This document shows, piece after piece, positions 1-11,100 of a stretch of 64,000 nucleotides of DNA. The stretch is from positions 22,748,026 through 22,812,025 of the forward strand of contig NC_060234.1 of NCBI RefSeq assembly GCF_021155775.2, given 5' to 3'. The translations under genes and the position numbers were made by a program. The notes under the pieces are model-generated. The model ran no database searches. It worked only from the letters and a program-made list of their open reading frames with translations, and was not told the DNA's origin. Source of the DNA: Neodiprion pinetum. Lineage: Eukaryota; Arthropoda; Insecta; Hymenoptera; Diprionidae. Position 1 is the stretch's first letter. Each line of letters begins with the position of its first letter.

Positions 1-105
1 GCCGAAGTGAATCAAGGAATGATAATCACTTGAGATGTTTTACAATCTCGTTATCCGTGTTTTGGGACAGCAAAATAGATCATTTTGCTTGCTTTGTGTA
101 TGCAG

Positions 106-3100
106 GTCGCTGATTTGGCCAATGAAGATACTCCTCAACTGTACATGACTTGTGGTAGAGGTCCAAGATCCACGCTGCGAGTTTTGCGTCATGGACTAGA
201 AGTTTCGGAAATGGCAGTCAGTGAGCTGCCTGGAAACCCAAATGCAGTCTGGACAGTGAAACGAAGAGTTGACGGTTAGTTCAAGTTTTATAGTTCAAAA
301 GATAAACAGGAACGTTTTGTTGATCCACTTGCAAGAAGATGCAAGCCTGTCGTAGCCCTGGAAACATGCAGTGTGTTCGTTTCATTTCATTCATTTGCAA
401 GATTTTTAACGCAGTATTCAAATCCGCTAGCTAGAGTCCGTTTAAAAAGAATATTAACGAACCTGGTGGCTTGATACACTTTTATCAAACACCAGTTCTC
501 TCTTTCAGGCTGCCAGCGAGCTAGTGGTTGACTGATGCAATGCAGAAAGACTAAAAGGTGAGGATCTTATCGATGGGTCTGGGATAAGTCCGACCTGAGA
601 AACAAAACGAAAAAAAAACTTAGTAAAATGCGTCGCCCCTTGTACACCAAGATGCGGTCATTTTTCCGCGCGTCTCAACGTTCTTTACACATTGGTTACT
701 TAACTTTCCTAATAATCTAGACGAATCCTTTGATTTCGGTTACAGAAGAGTATGATGCATACATCATAGTGTCCTTCGTCAATGCCACTCTTGTGCTTAG
801 CATCGGTGAGACTGTTGAAGAAGTAACGGACTCTGGTTTCCTCGGTACGACACCTACCCTCAGTTGTTCTGCCCTCGGAGAAGACGCCTTAGTACAGGTA
901 AATTTATTGTTCGCCTTCAAAATTCTAAACGTAATGTCAAATGATCCTAAAAATCTAGTCATCTTATTGATTGAGATACAGCACATCAAGTTTATAAATA
1001 ATAATGCACTGCGGTATCTCCAGCGCCTGGTCAACCACGCGTTGGTCGCAAAAACAGTGCTAAATCAAAGTATCGGGTTTCGCATCGTTGGAGCACACTG
1101 TCACTCAAATGTATTCTCCTGGTATATTAACCCGAACACTTATCACATGTAACTATCGGCCGCATATCCAATATATGCCTCGAGTACAACGATGTGTAAA
1201 TTGAATGTCCATTCAATTTCTTTCCCTTTGTTGCAGGTATATCCTGATGGAATTCGTCACATTAGGGCCGACAAACGAGTAAACGAGTGGAAAGCACCGG
1301 GTAAAAAGACCATTGTAAAATGCGCTGTGAATCAACGCCAGGTTGTGATTGCCTTGACGGGAGGAGAACTGGTATACTTTGAGATGGATCCTGTGAGTTA
1401 GATTTCTATTTCTTGTGGATAGATCGCACAGTTTGTTCTCTCCACGATGTACCTTATTCTGTGGAGATGTATAACGTGCAAAAATTAATCCACTTTTGCT
1501 TCTTCTGTCCAGTTAATACTGGTCTGAGTGAAACAAGGGTGAACAACATGCCGTTTAACGTTCAAATTTTGAATAAAATGAAGACCTGCAATTGAAGTTG
1601 TATTTTATTACAGACTGGCCAACTGAATGAGTACACAGAGAGAAAGAAAATGCCATCCGAAGTGATGTGCATGGCCCTTGGTAACGTCGCCGCTGGAGAA
1701 CAAAGATCCTGGTTCCTTGCTGTTGGACTTCAAGACAATACAGTCAGAATCATTTCTCTAGATCCGTCTGACTGTCTGGCACCCAGAAGTATGCAGGCCT
1801 TGCCTGCAGCTGCTGAGAGTCTCTGCATTGTTGAAATGGGGTCTAAGGAAGCTGACAATTCGGAAGATTCTGTCTCTCAGCAATCAAGTTTATACCTGAA
1901 TATAGGTAATTTTGAAACAAATGCTCTAAGATTTTTATAAATCCTGAAAATTATCTGATGACCAAACGACAGTTCCCTGAATATTGATGAAAAACCTGCA
2001 GTGCTGATTATCTTTTGCTTTTCAACGAACTGACAATTGTGTGATTTCAATTATGCTTAGATTTGTATCTTGTTTTTCAGGTTTGCAAAACGGCGTACTT
2101 CTAAGAACGGTTTTGGACCCGATTTCCGGTGATTTAGCCGATACGCGAACTCGATATTTGGGGTCCCGGCCGGTAAAATTATTCAGAATAAAGATGCAAG
2201 GCAATCAAGCGGTGTTGGCGATGTCCAGTCGCTCTTGGCTCAGCTATTATTATCAAAATCGTTTTCATCTGACTCCTTTATCGTATGAAAGTCTGGAGTT
2301 CGCGTCCGGTTTCAGTTCCGAACAATGTCCCGAAGGCATAGTCGCTATATCCACAAATACCCTGAGGATTCTAGCTCTCGAAAAACTTGGTGCTGTTTTT
2401 AACCAAGTCAGTTTCCCGCTTGAGTACACGCCACGTAAATTTGTGATTCACCCTGATTCTGCCCATCTAATCATCCTCGAAACCGAGCATAATGCATACA
2501 CTGAAGAAACTAAGCAACAGAGACGCCTGCAAATGGCCGAGGAAATGCAGGAGGCCGCTGGAGCCGAGGAAGCGGCTGTCGCCAGGGAGTTGGCCGAAGC
2601 TTTTCTGTCTGAAGAACCAAATGAAGCAGTATTCGGCGCTCCTAGAGCCGGCCCGGGGCTGTGGGCCTCAACTTTGAGACTGATGGCACCTGCCACTGGA
2701 CAAACCTTGGAGCTACATCGATTGGAACAAAATTACGCCGCTTTATGGTATAGTTAATTGATTTATGCACCTCATTGTTTTTATTTCAAGTTTATTTCTG
2801 TAGCTCTTAACTAAGTGTATTAATTATTTTTACAGTTTGTCATTAGTCAGATTTGCTAATCAGGGTGATCAACAATTCCTCATCGTTGGTGTAGCAAAGG
2901 ACTATCAGCTCAATCCTAGAGTGAGCAACGGCGGGTTTTTATACACCTATAAGTACGTAAAATAATGCCATTTCGCTATTGTGTTGTCGATTTATTTATT
3001 TATTTTTTTCTTGCCAAGTAAAGTTATGATGAAAAATATCACATTAATTTCTGTATCTTGATGATATACCTGCAGTTCTGAAAACACAAGTCAATATTAA

Positions 3101-4123
3101 TATTTCGATGTAACCAAGAAAGAATTTTATTGATCTAATTTTTATATTTACTTCATTCGGTTCCAGAGTAAACATAGACTGTACAAACCTTGAACTTATG
3201 CATAAAACTGTGATGGACGAGGTTCCTCTGGCAATTTGTTCTTACCAAGGACGAGTCCTGGTCGGAGTTGGAAGGATGTTGCGTCTGTATGACATGGGCA
3301 AGAAAAAACTTCTTCGAAAATGTGAAAACAAGCACATTCCAAATGCCGTGGTATCAATAAACGCCGTAGGTCAACGTATATACGTTAGCGACGTTCAGGA
3401 ATCCGTATATGCAGTTAGATACAAACGACAAGAAAATCAATTAATCGTATTTGCTGACGATACGCATCCGCGATGGGTCACGACAACTTGCGTTCTTGAC
3501 TACGATACTGTCGCAACGGCTGATAAATTTGGGAACATTGCTGTGGTAAGTATCTTTATTAACTATCATAGAATTTCAATCAACTTTATTTTGACCTAAA
3601 AACCAATTAACCCCATTCTTTTACGCTATTTTAGATTCGCTTAGCTTCAGGAATAAATGATGACGTCGACGAGGATCCAACCGGAAATAAAGCACTCTGG
3701 GATCGCGGACTGCTGAACGGAGCGAGTCAAAAAGCCGATACCGTGGCGTGTTTCCACATAGGAGAGACTGTGATGTCATTACAAAAGGCTACGTTGATAC
3801 CTGGAGGTTCTGAAAGTTTGGTGTACACGACGTTGAGTGGAACAGTTGGCGTCCTCGTGCCATTCACGAGTCACGAAGACCACGACTTTTTTCAACATTT
3901 GGAAATGCATATGAGATCGGAACATCCGCCGCTCTGTGGTCGCGACCATCTTTCATTTCGATCTTATTATTATCCTGTCAAAAATGTAATCGACGGTGAT
4001 CTTTGCGAACAGTTCAATTCGATTGAACCAACCAAACAGAAGGGTATATCGGGTGATCTGGAAAGAACGCCCTCTGAGGTCTCAAAAAAACTTGAGGACG
4101 TCAGAACTCGATACGCCTTCTAA
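106..4123 (+). CDS. Sf3b3: Splicing factor 3B subunit 3 (SF3B3/SAP130), 5'-truncated by the window
   Basis: SF3B3 is a scaffold subunit of SF3b in the U2 snRNP, helping branch-point recognition in the nucleus. Eight coding exons are visible: 106-274, 746-897, 1237-1392, 1614-1905, 2081-2747, 2836-2952, 3167-3545 and 3635-4123. All have GT-AG borders and consistent phase, giving 806 residues before the TAA. The translation follows animal SF3B3 almost without gaps, for example VADLANEDTPQLY near the start, RIISLDPSDCL, TDTRTRYLGSRPVKLF-like text in the middle, and KKLEDVRTRYAF at the end. The visible part covers the later beta-propellers and the CPSF_A-type C-terminal region. Roughly the first third of the usual ~1,217 residues lies upstream. 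The linker in exon 4 (after ESLCIVEMG) is serine-rich and differs from vertebrates. Introns are short (88-471 nt), and two carry snoRNA-like sequences. Confidence 0.97.
1948..2012 (+). ncRNA. Candidate box C/D snoRNA in SF3B3 intron 1906-2080 (SNORD96-like, 5.8S guide)
   Basis: The intron shows the full C/D layout: C box CTGATGA at 1955-1961, D' CTGA at 1977-1980, C' TTGATGA at 1984-1990 and D CTGA at 2004-2007. The 13 nt between C' and D end in CCTGCAGTG. Eight bases of this (CCTGCAGT) complement the conserved 5.8S rRNA stretch ACTGCAGG, which contains the Gm75 site guided by SNORD96 (U96) in humans. The first C-box base (C rather than A/G) and a weak terminal stem lower confidence. A second CTGA at 2030-2033 could be an alternative end. 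The identity is inferred from motif order and guide, not from a database match. Confidence 0.45.
3018..3092 (+). ncRNA. Candidate box C/D snoRNA in SF3B3 intron 2953-3166 (SNORD96-like, 5.8S guide)
   Basis: There is a perfect C box ATGATGA at 3026-3032, a D'-like CTGT at 3051-3054, C' TTGATGA at 3058-3064 and D CTGA at 3078-3081. The guide ahead of D ends in CCTGCAGTT, nine bases complementary to the insect 5.8S stretch AACTGCAGG. The base five positions upstream of D pairs with the G equivalent to human 5.8S Gm75, the SNORD96 target. A short GTT/AAC stem closes the ends. C'-to-D spacing (13 nt) and guide match the candidate at 1955-2007, so the two look like duplicated copies in the same host gene. 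Confidence 0.55.
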
Positions 4124-5060
4124 GCTTATTATGAAAGGGGTCTCCCTTTGAGAAACCACACCGTAAAGTGAAGTCGCGCTCGACTGAATGACCCTTATTC
4201 TGTTGGAAACATCATTCAGACCGTATAAGGTAACAGGGTAAAAATATTTTACGGTATTGATCTTGTACTTTCGACTTCCCTTTGTTTAACGGCGGGCTGT
4301 GAGTAAAACTCGCTGATGTTTTTTAAGCTAGTTAACTTTGGTAAAAAAAAAAGTAGCAATACTTGCTATAATGAAATACTCAATTATCGCCCAATACATG
4401 TATTAATAAGAGAAATTGTAGAAAATGTAATTCCACGAGTATGAAACTCTGCTTCGACTGCACAAATTTCATTGTTTAGTCTATGAATTTGATTCGACGT
4501 CGAATTTCGTTAGAATTAAAAAGTGAAACGCCGACCCAACGAACTCCGAAGTTCGTCGTAAAAAAAATTTCTTTTGGCTTGTCAATTGAACTTTAGAGCG
4601 TATAATTTTCGCCTACTTAATGTGAAGGAATGCAAGAAATTCTCTAAAGCATATCTATTATCCGATTACCCAGATTCACGATAAACTTCCTGAAATAAAA
4701 TCTAGTTTTTTTAATGATAATATTGCTTTGTGAGTTAACGACAAAAGTGCTTTGGAGCAACTGAAAGCAACATTAGACTTGCAAAAATTGAAACAGGCAA
4801 TCACACAACGTTGTTAAGACTGATTAAAAGTGAATTAATAAGGCAAAAAATCGGTACATTGTTCAATCTCAACAAATAGTTTCAGCTTGTCAATATAATT
4901 CATGTCCGAATTTTTTATTCGAGCGTGGTATCGTGTTCCGTTGCTTGGAAGGGGGACGGTTGAATGGCTCCTTGTATTACAATATGTTCGGTTGTATTTA
5001 TTATTATCACCAACTTCGTGAATATTTGACTAATAAAAAGTGGCAATGGATAAAACTAAT
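4124..5060 (+). other. SF3B3 3' UTR and flank
   Basis: This AT-rich stretch follows the SF3B3 stop. It has no coding signal. A canonical AATAAA at 5032-5037 could end the transcript after a UTR of about 0.9 kb; the true cleavage site is not visible from sequence. Confidence 0.5.
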
Positions 5061-5680
5061 AATTGCTTCAATCAAATCATAAAACTTTCAAACCGGACTG
5101 TCCTCATCTTCATTCCGCATCAGCTCCCGTTTGTACGCCCTTGAAGTTCTCTGGAGGGCTTGGATCCTCTCGATGTGTCGTGTATGGGCAAGATGAAAAG
5201 GCAGGAGTCCCCGCGGTGTTATCGATCATTACAGAACCGTGGGAGGGTGCGTGTGAGCCGCAGAAGATGGCTGTACGATGCTTCAGAATCTCGCTCCCTC
5301 CTACAAGTCACAAACATCCGTATCCCAGCGGCATCTAGATATGCGTCGGAGCATACAACGCACGGGGAATCCAAATCCGCAATTTCGCGGATTTAAGTTG
5401 CTTCAATCTGGCTGCGCAAACGCGCTACCATCTGGATCTATCGACTCGCTCCAACCGGAATATCGTCAGCCGTATCTGACTTTCTTCACATCGGCAGACA
5501 TTATGCTGGCTGACTCCGAGTCGAGGAATCAATGAATCCCCAAGAGTATTTGGCTCGCGAGAGAGATGATGAATACCTCGCTCCTTACCGAGACTTATCG
5601 CGGCGATTCTGCGCAAGCAATTTTGTGGTACATACAAGCTGGGATAATAAGTCAAGGAATCCACGTAAAAATCAAGAACT
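5061..5680. other. Higher-GC block with short ORFs on both strands, no gene assigned
   Basis: This 0.6 kb block is richer in G+C than the DNA on both sides. It holds a + strand 85-codon ORF (5278-5535, ATG start) and a - strand 79-codon ORF (5425-5664). The - strand near 5090-5225 also reads as a short protein-like tail ending at 5088. None is supported by splice context or a family I recognise. It may be a decayed gene fragment or an untranslated exon. Confidence 0.25.
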
Positions 5681-7690
5681 CAGAATCTTGAATTGACGTT
5701 TTGTTCTATAATGATTTAACTACAACTACTAAGAATTAGACTAAACTGTGTATAATAATGATCTGTTTCTTACATCCGATTAAATTACTTGCCGTCTTAG
5801 TTAATGTACCTTCATTGATTATAAACCTTCAAAAGATTCAACTAACCAGTCTATTTTCAATCACAGGAAAAATATTTAAAACGATCACTGAATTACGAAG
5901 GTAAAAGATTTCAATAAGCACTCGGCCATACAATGCACACCCGACTGCACACCAAACTGGATATTAAAGAGGAAAGGGATTCGTGAATACAACTGATTGT
6001 GAGCTTAAGTCGGGTTTGAATTATTAATAAAAAATTAACCGACCGACCGTCGGAATTGTTACGCATTTCGACGGACCAACCCTGCCGACCGAATTGACTC
6101 TGAAATATTAATGTGCACACGTAGAACTCCCCCTTTTGACAAGTACCTATATACAGTACATACTGCAGAAACTGTTGGTACCCGAAATGTGATTCTACCG
6201 GGGGCGGTGGAATGTATATTTCCGAGATATGGAGCTGAGGGTAGGTGTGTGGGAGGCTTAATTTGGACCAACATAAACTAACACCCTTAAACTTTTCAGT
6301 CTGTCCTACACAAAATACACTTTTATTTTACTTTGATTTACCAAAAGTTGCTTTTCTGCAGTTACGGTTGACGAGTTCGTTTATCAGAAGATCAAGATCT
6401 AATTTTTCAGCTATATGTTGGCGAATATGGGTTATAGCTACATCGTCCAAGTGATCTTGCAACATCGTTGATGCTCAAGTAATTGAAACAAAATTGGATT
6501 TTATAAAACCGCAGACATCTGAGTTGTGGAATTCCACACCTACCAAATTTCGAGGCGTTGAGTGCTCCACACCTACCGTAGTGGTTTCGCCGCCCCTGGA
6601 TTCTACATACACTGGTATGCATTTCAAGACATGATATTAATCTACCCTTGAAATTAGCGACATTTTGTACTCTGAAGTCCAGGGAGATTTTCCAAAAGTG
6701 AAAACTTTTGTTTGATATAAAAATGAAAACGGGAAAGATTTCTTTTTCACGAGAGAAAGAGAAAGTTGTTTTCGAAACTGATGAATAATGGTTTATTTTA
6801 TACATTTTCATGCGTTTTGTGATACATACACAGTTATAATGACTGAACCCTTTCCTCGCTGCAATTAATGTAAAGTTTTTGCCTATACATTCGATATTTA
6901 AAAAAATATGTGCAAGACTATAAGCTAGTTATGAAACATTGTTCTACACCCGGGTGTAGAAAATTGACGCACTAAGCGCGGATTAGAACGCCCTCGTCAT
7001 TGTAACTTTAGGGTGTTGTATGCGGTAACTCGGCAATCTTACAAATATCGATCACTGAGTGATAGGTGACTAATACCGTAATTATCGACGCGCGACATAG
7101 AGCGTAGAGTTCGTGTACCTAGATTATACATCACGATGTTAACAGTTCAAAAAGCCAAGGTAAAACAACGATGTGCGCGAGTTGAAGAATACTGATCTGT
7201 AAATTTTTTCTCTTTTTTGCGGTCGAGGAGGGGAGCCTGCGGCCGCTGAGCGAATGAGTATTGCGAAGCGGGTCGCGTCGACTTTTTAGCCCGAACGGAT
7301 TTGAATCGGGGATTGCGCGCGGTAGACAATCGACGTCAAACCAACAATGTGCACAGGCTCGCGGCGTTCAATCGACGTCCGTGACGCGCTTACGTCTGCG
7401 TGGTGAGCGGGGATAGATATTTGTGCATTTCAGGTTCTCCCGTAGCCGTCGGGCTTATCTACCCGGTTGTCTGTCCGCAGGTACATACATCGCGCATCGG
7501 CCTTCGATATCGAACGCGCGTAACAACGAGCCGAGAAAACTGGATCACACAATGATCGCGTAGGCGGTATCCGATCGCATTATATAGGGGAATCCCACCA
7601 GCCGCGGCTCCGGGGTCTCGAACTTAATTAAGCGGAAATCATAGCGCGTCTGCCTCGATCTACTCATCGGACGAAATCCGATGGGCGAAT
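5681..7690. other. Intergenic, no gene seen
   Basis: AT-rich DNA up to about 6.95 kb with no ORF that looks coding. From about 6.96 kb the DNA becomes richer in CpG on approach to the TATA promoter at 7755. Confidence 0.4.
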
Positions 7691-7709
7691 CTTGAACCGC
7701 GAGCGAAAC

Positions 7710-7762
7710 GGGGGGGGGGGGGGAGGGGGCGGAGGGTATTTCTCGTACACAGGGTATATAAG
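7710..7762 (+). promoter_or_regulatory. G-run plus TATA-box core promoter, probably of the LDLa/CUB gene
   Basis: TATATAAG at 7755-7762 is a textbook TATA box. About 30 nt upstream is an uninterrupted run of 14 G (7710-7723) followed by further G tracts to 7737, which could fold as a G-quadruplex on the + strand. Initiation would fall near 7785-7795. The downstream transcript would include GTGC-type repeats (about 7880-7905 and 7985-8003) and a donor at 8202. Assignment to the LDLa/CUB gene is inferred, as it is the next + strand gene. Confidence 0.55.
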
Positions 7763-8198
7763 GGCGACACGGCGATCGATGCACACGGCGCCCAGCGGCC
7801 AGGCTCTCGGCTCTGCCCCCAGCACATCGTGCCTCGTGCTACGTGCAACTCCAGCGTACAATTCGCTCCCGGATCGCGCGTACGTGCGTGCGTGGGTGCG
7901 TGCATGCTTGCCGTGTGACAGGCGCTGGAGCTGTTCCTGCCGTTGTTGTCCGGTTTTTATGGGTGCAGAGGTGATTTAGTGCGGCGTGCGTGCGTGCGTG
8001 CGTCTTGCCCGTTTGACTGTTCGTCGTCTAACTGCGTGCGTACGTACGTCTGGGGATTCAAGACGCGTGCCAAGAGTCAAATTGCTGGGGTAATACGCCG
8101 GGCGAACATGCCGAAAAGGATATCACTTGCGTATTACCACCTGCACCACAGATCTGCGGACAGCGAAGAGGCGGCTTAGAGCTGCATGACGACGCAGC

Positions 8199-11100
8199 AT
8201 GGTGGGTCTTGTGATTCTACTATTCTTGATTAACATCTTGCCACGATTACCCAATCTCGATCATTCTCTCACGCACTTCACTCTCGCTTGCCTGTGTTTG
8301 CGATTTTTCTTAAACTTCACGAAACTCGATAAGCTTGTGCCCACTCCCGCTTTTATTCAACGCGTACTTTTCTAACCATTGTGGACGGATGCTCGATGGT
8401 GTTGATCCGTTATTCCTACTCCTTACCTGCAACGACAATTTGTTGATTATAATCGTACCTGCAGTTAGCTGTAAATGCTGTAAAGATTATTGATTTGGAA
8501 ATGAAATTGTGAAGGTGATGTGTTGTTCATTGTATTGCCACCAACGCATCTTTTTGATGGCGGTAATTGACCTTTAACACTCCCCTGCGTAAATTGTACA
8601 GTAGGGTTCGTTCGCTTCATTCAATTACTTTTTTACATGTGTAACCCATACGTAAGGTCAACTTCCATATGATCTACTCGTAGATTTTTTCCCGGATTTC
8701 TTGTGACTGTTGAATTATCCAATTATTCTCAGATTTTATTGTAAGAACCATGCGTCGAGATTGAAAAACGTGTCTCAATCTCGAGATTGAAAGAGTGCAA
8801 CCTTACGTATTTATATGGCTTACTTTGGCTTGACATATGTGTATCAAAATTAATTACAATCCTTGAGACGAGCATCAGACCGTGAATCAAAGTAATTGAC
8901 GGGGTGTCCGCAAGTCTCAGGACAAACTTCAGATTGCACATTAAATCCAGGTCCTCAGAGTAAAATGATAGAAAATTTTGTCTGAGTATTGGAATACTTG
9001 ATGCGTTATGTAATATGATTATTATTATATTCACTCAGTTGCAAAATTGCTTTGATGTATTATAGAATAACGTTGGGCGTGGATTCGACTCGGAATATGA
9101 TTCGGTGACGATGTTTATAGAAATTTCCATTATTGCCATGTTTTTATACACCTGTATTTAGAACCCTGAGCTATTCACGTTCGAAACGTTGGCAACAGCA
9201 ATTTGTACAGGGTATCGTAAAACGAGCCGTCCAAAACGATATAATCCGCTCCCTAAAGCAAGTTTTAATTAATTACCATACGGTTGAGCGAATAGTGATT
9301 GACGGTATGAGTGGAAAAAAAGGATAAGTTGAAAAATACAGTTTGAAATAATCGAGATATCCGTTGCAAAATGTTGAAAGCTTGTCAAAATCGATTGATT
9401 TCACCGAATGCTGTTTCGGGTAATTTTGAAGCTAAAATATACGTCAATTGTCAAGTAATTCAATTGAACAAAAAGTATGAGACAAATGAAATTTTCATTC
9501 CTAGTTTTTTTTTTTTTTTTTTTTTTATAAACATTGGTATTTATGCGACGAATAAACTCGTTTATTGGTGTAAAGAGAAAATCATTGTAACTATCGCTTT
9601 TGCTCACCCGTCTCACTTGAGTACGAATTGTGAGACAGGAGTGAAATTATTTCGCGCTACGATACCTCGCGCTCGACTGCAGATCGCGAACTTCTATTTA
9701 CCATCTCGTTAAACCGCGAAAGGACGAAAAGACAAACGTCGAGCTGACGTCGTGTCGCGTTGACTACGAGCCGTCGCGTCGCGTGAAAAGGCAGAGCTTT
9801 TGTTCAGCTACAAACTCTCCCTCTCTCTTTCCCTATACGCCCCCTAACGCAATCCTGCACTCGCCGTTTATATCTCTCCTCTATTTTTTGCATTTTTGAA
9901 ATATTTCTGCCATGCCAGGCGGTTCTCTCTACCAAGGCTTTGCATATTTGATATCTGTATAAAAGCAAAACACAGAACTCGTACTGTTCGAAACGCCCCG
10001 ATGCGACCGCTCTGCTCGATTGTCAGAGAAAACGTTTCGCGTGTAGGTGTTAAATATTTACACTGTGCGTTGTCTAAGGATAATCTACGTTGTCCAAGGA
10101 TAAATTGGTCGGAACTATTGAATCAAAATTTGGAAAAAGAGAACTTGTTTAAAAAATTTTCAACAATGTCACTTACATACATTGGCACAATAGCGAACAC
10201 GAATGAAACATCTTTATTATGTTTAATAGAAATGGATCTGAATAAATTTGAATTATCGCACCAGATAAGATATGAACAATATGAGTAATCAAAATGATTA
10301 AACTCTGGTGTTTTGATCCGATTCTTACTTGCTCCGTGACCAGATTGCCCACAAATTGGCTGAAAGACATTAAAGAAATTGAGCATTATAGCATATAGTT
10401 ATAAGGCGCTAATTCAACTGTCGACGAACATTAGTTGTACCGCGCTTACACAAATATATTCTTATTTACTCTGGAGAGAATTGATGATTTTTTTCCTGTG
10501 ATTTTTGATGATTTCTACGGTAACCACAAGAAGCTCAGCAACATCAGTATCGAACCGAAAATACCAAAGTTTAAGCATTCTGAACGTTTTGATGGATAAG
10601 ATCTTTTCTCAAATTGTTAAAAATTTTATGGCTCATCTTCTTTAAATTTGCTCAAAGTTATTTCTATTTATACATAGCAGGACTGTAGTTTCATTCATGT
10701 TAACTATCATTGGCGCAAATACCGCACTACGATGTAGATTTTTTAAACCGTTTTCCCTCTATTCCTATCTTCTGATTCAGACTGGCTTTTCTTAACTACC
10801 GTTTCCCAATATTTCATATCAAAAAAATTAACGTATAATAACACTGAGTTGGTTATTCGCGATCTCGAATTACCTCTGATTCTTTTCTATCACAATCGCA
10901 GTAAGAAAAAAATAATAAAACAAAAGATACGTCGCATGAATAACAAAAAACGGATACAGTATAAAATTGTTCGAAATGTATTCGCGTATCCATCTCCATC
11001 CATTTCAACTGAAATGACGTACATGAGAGCTCTATTAGAGATTCAAATGTCCGCTTGTTATACATCTTGTAGAACTCTGCTAGGTATCCACAAAGCGTCG

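Noticed and set aside
5088..5664. Possible ankyrin/SOCS-box-like protein fragment on the - strand
   Set aside because: Short stretches look protein-like (for example LPFHLAHTRHIERIQAL), but they are broken by stops, lie in mixed frames and the domain order would be wrong. Kept only as an unassigned block.
9896..10288. 130-codon ORF
   Set aside because: AT-rich chance ORF without domain or splice support.
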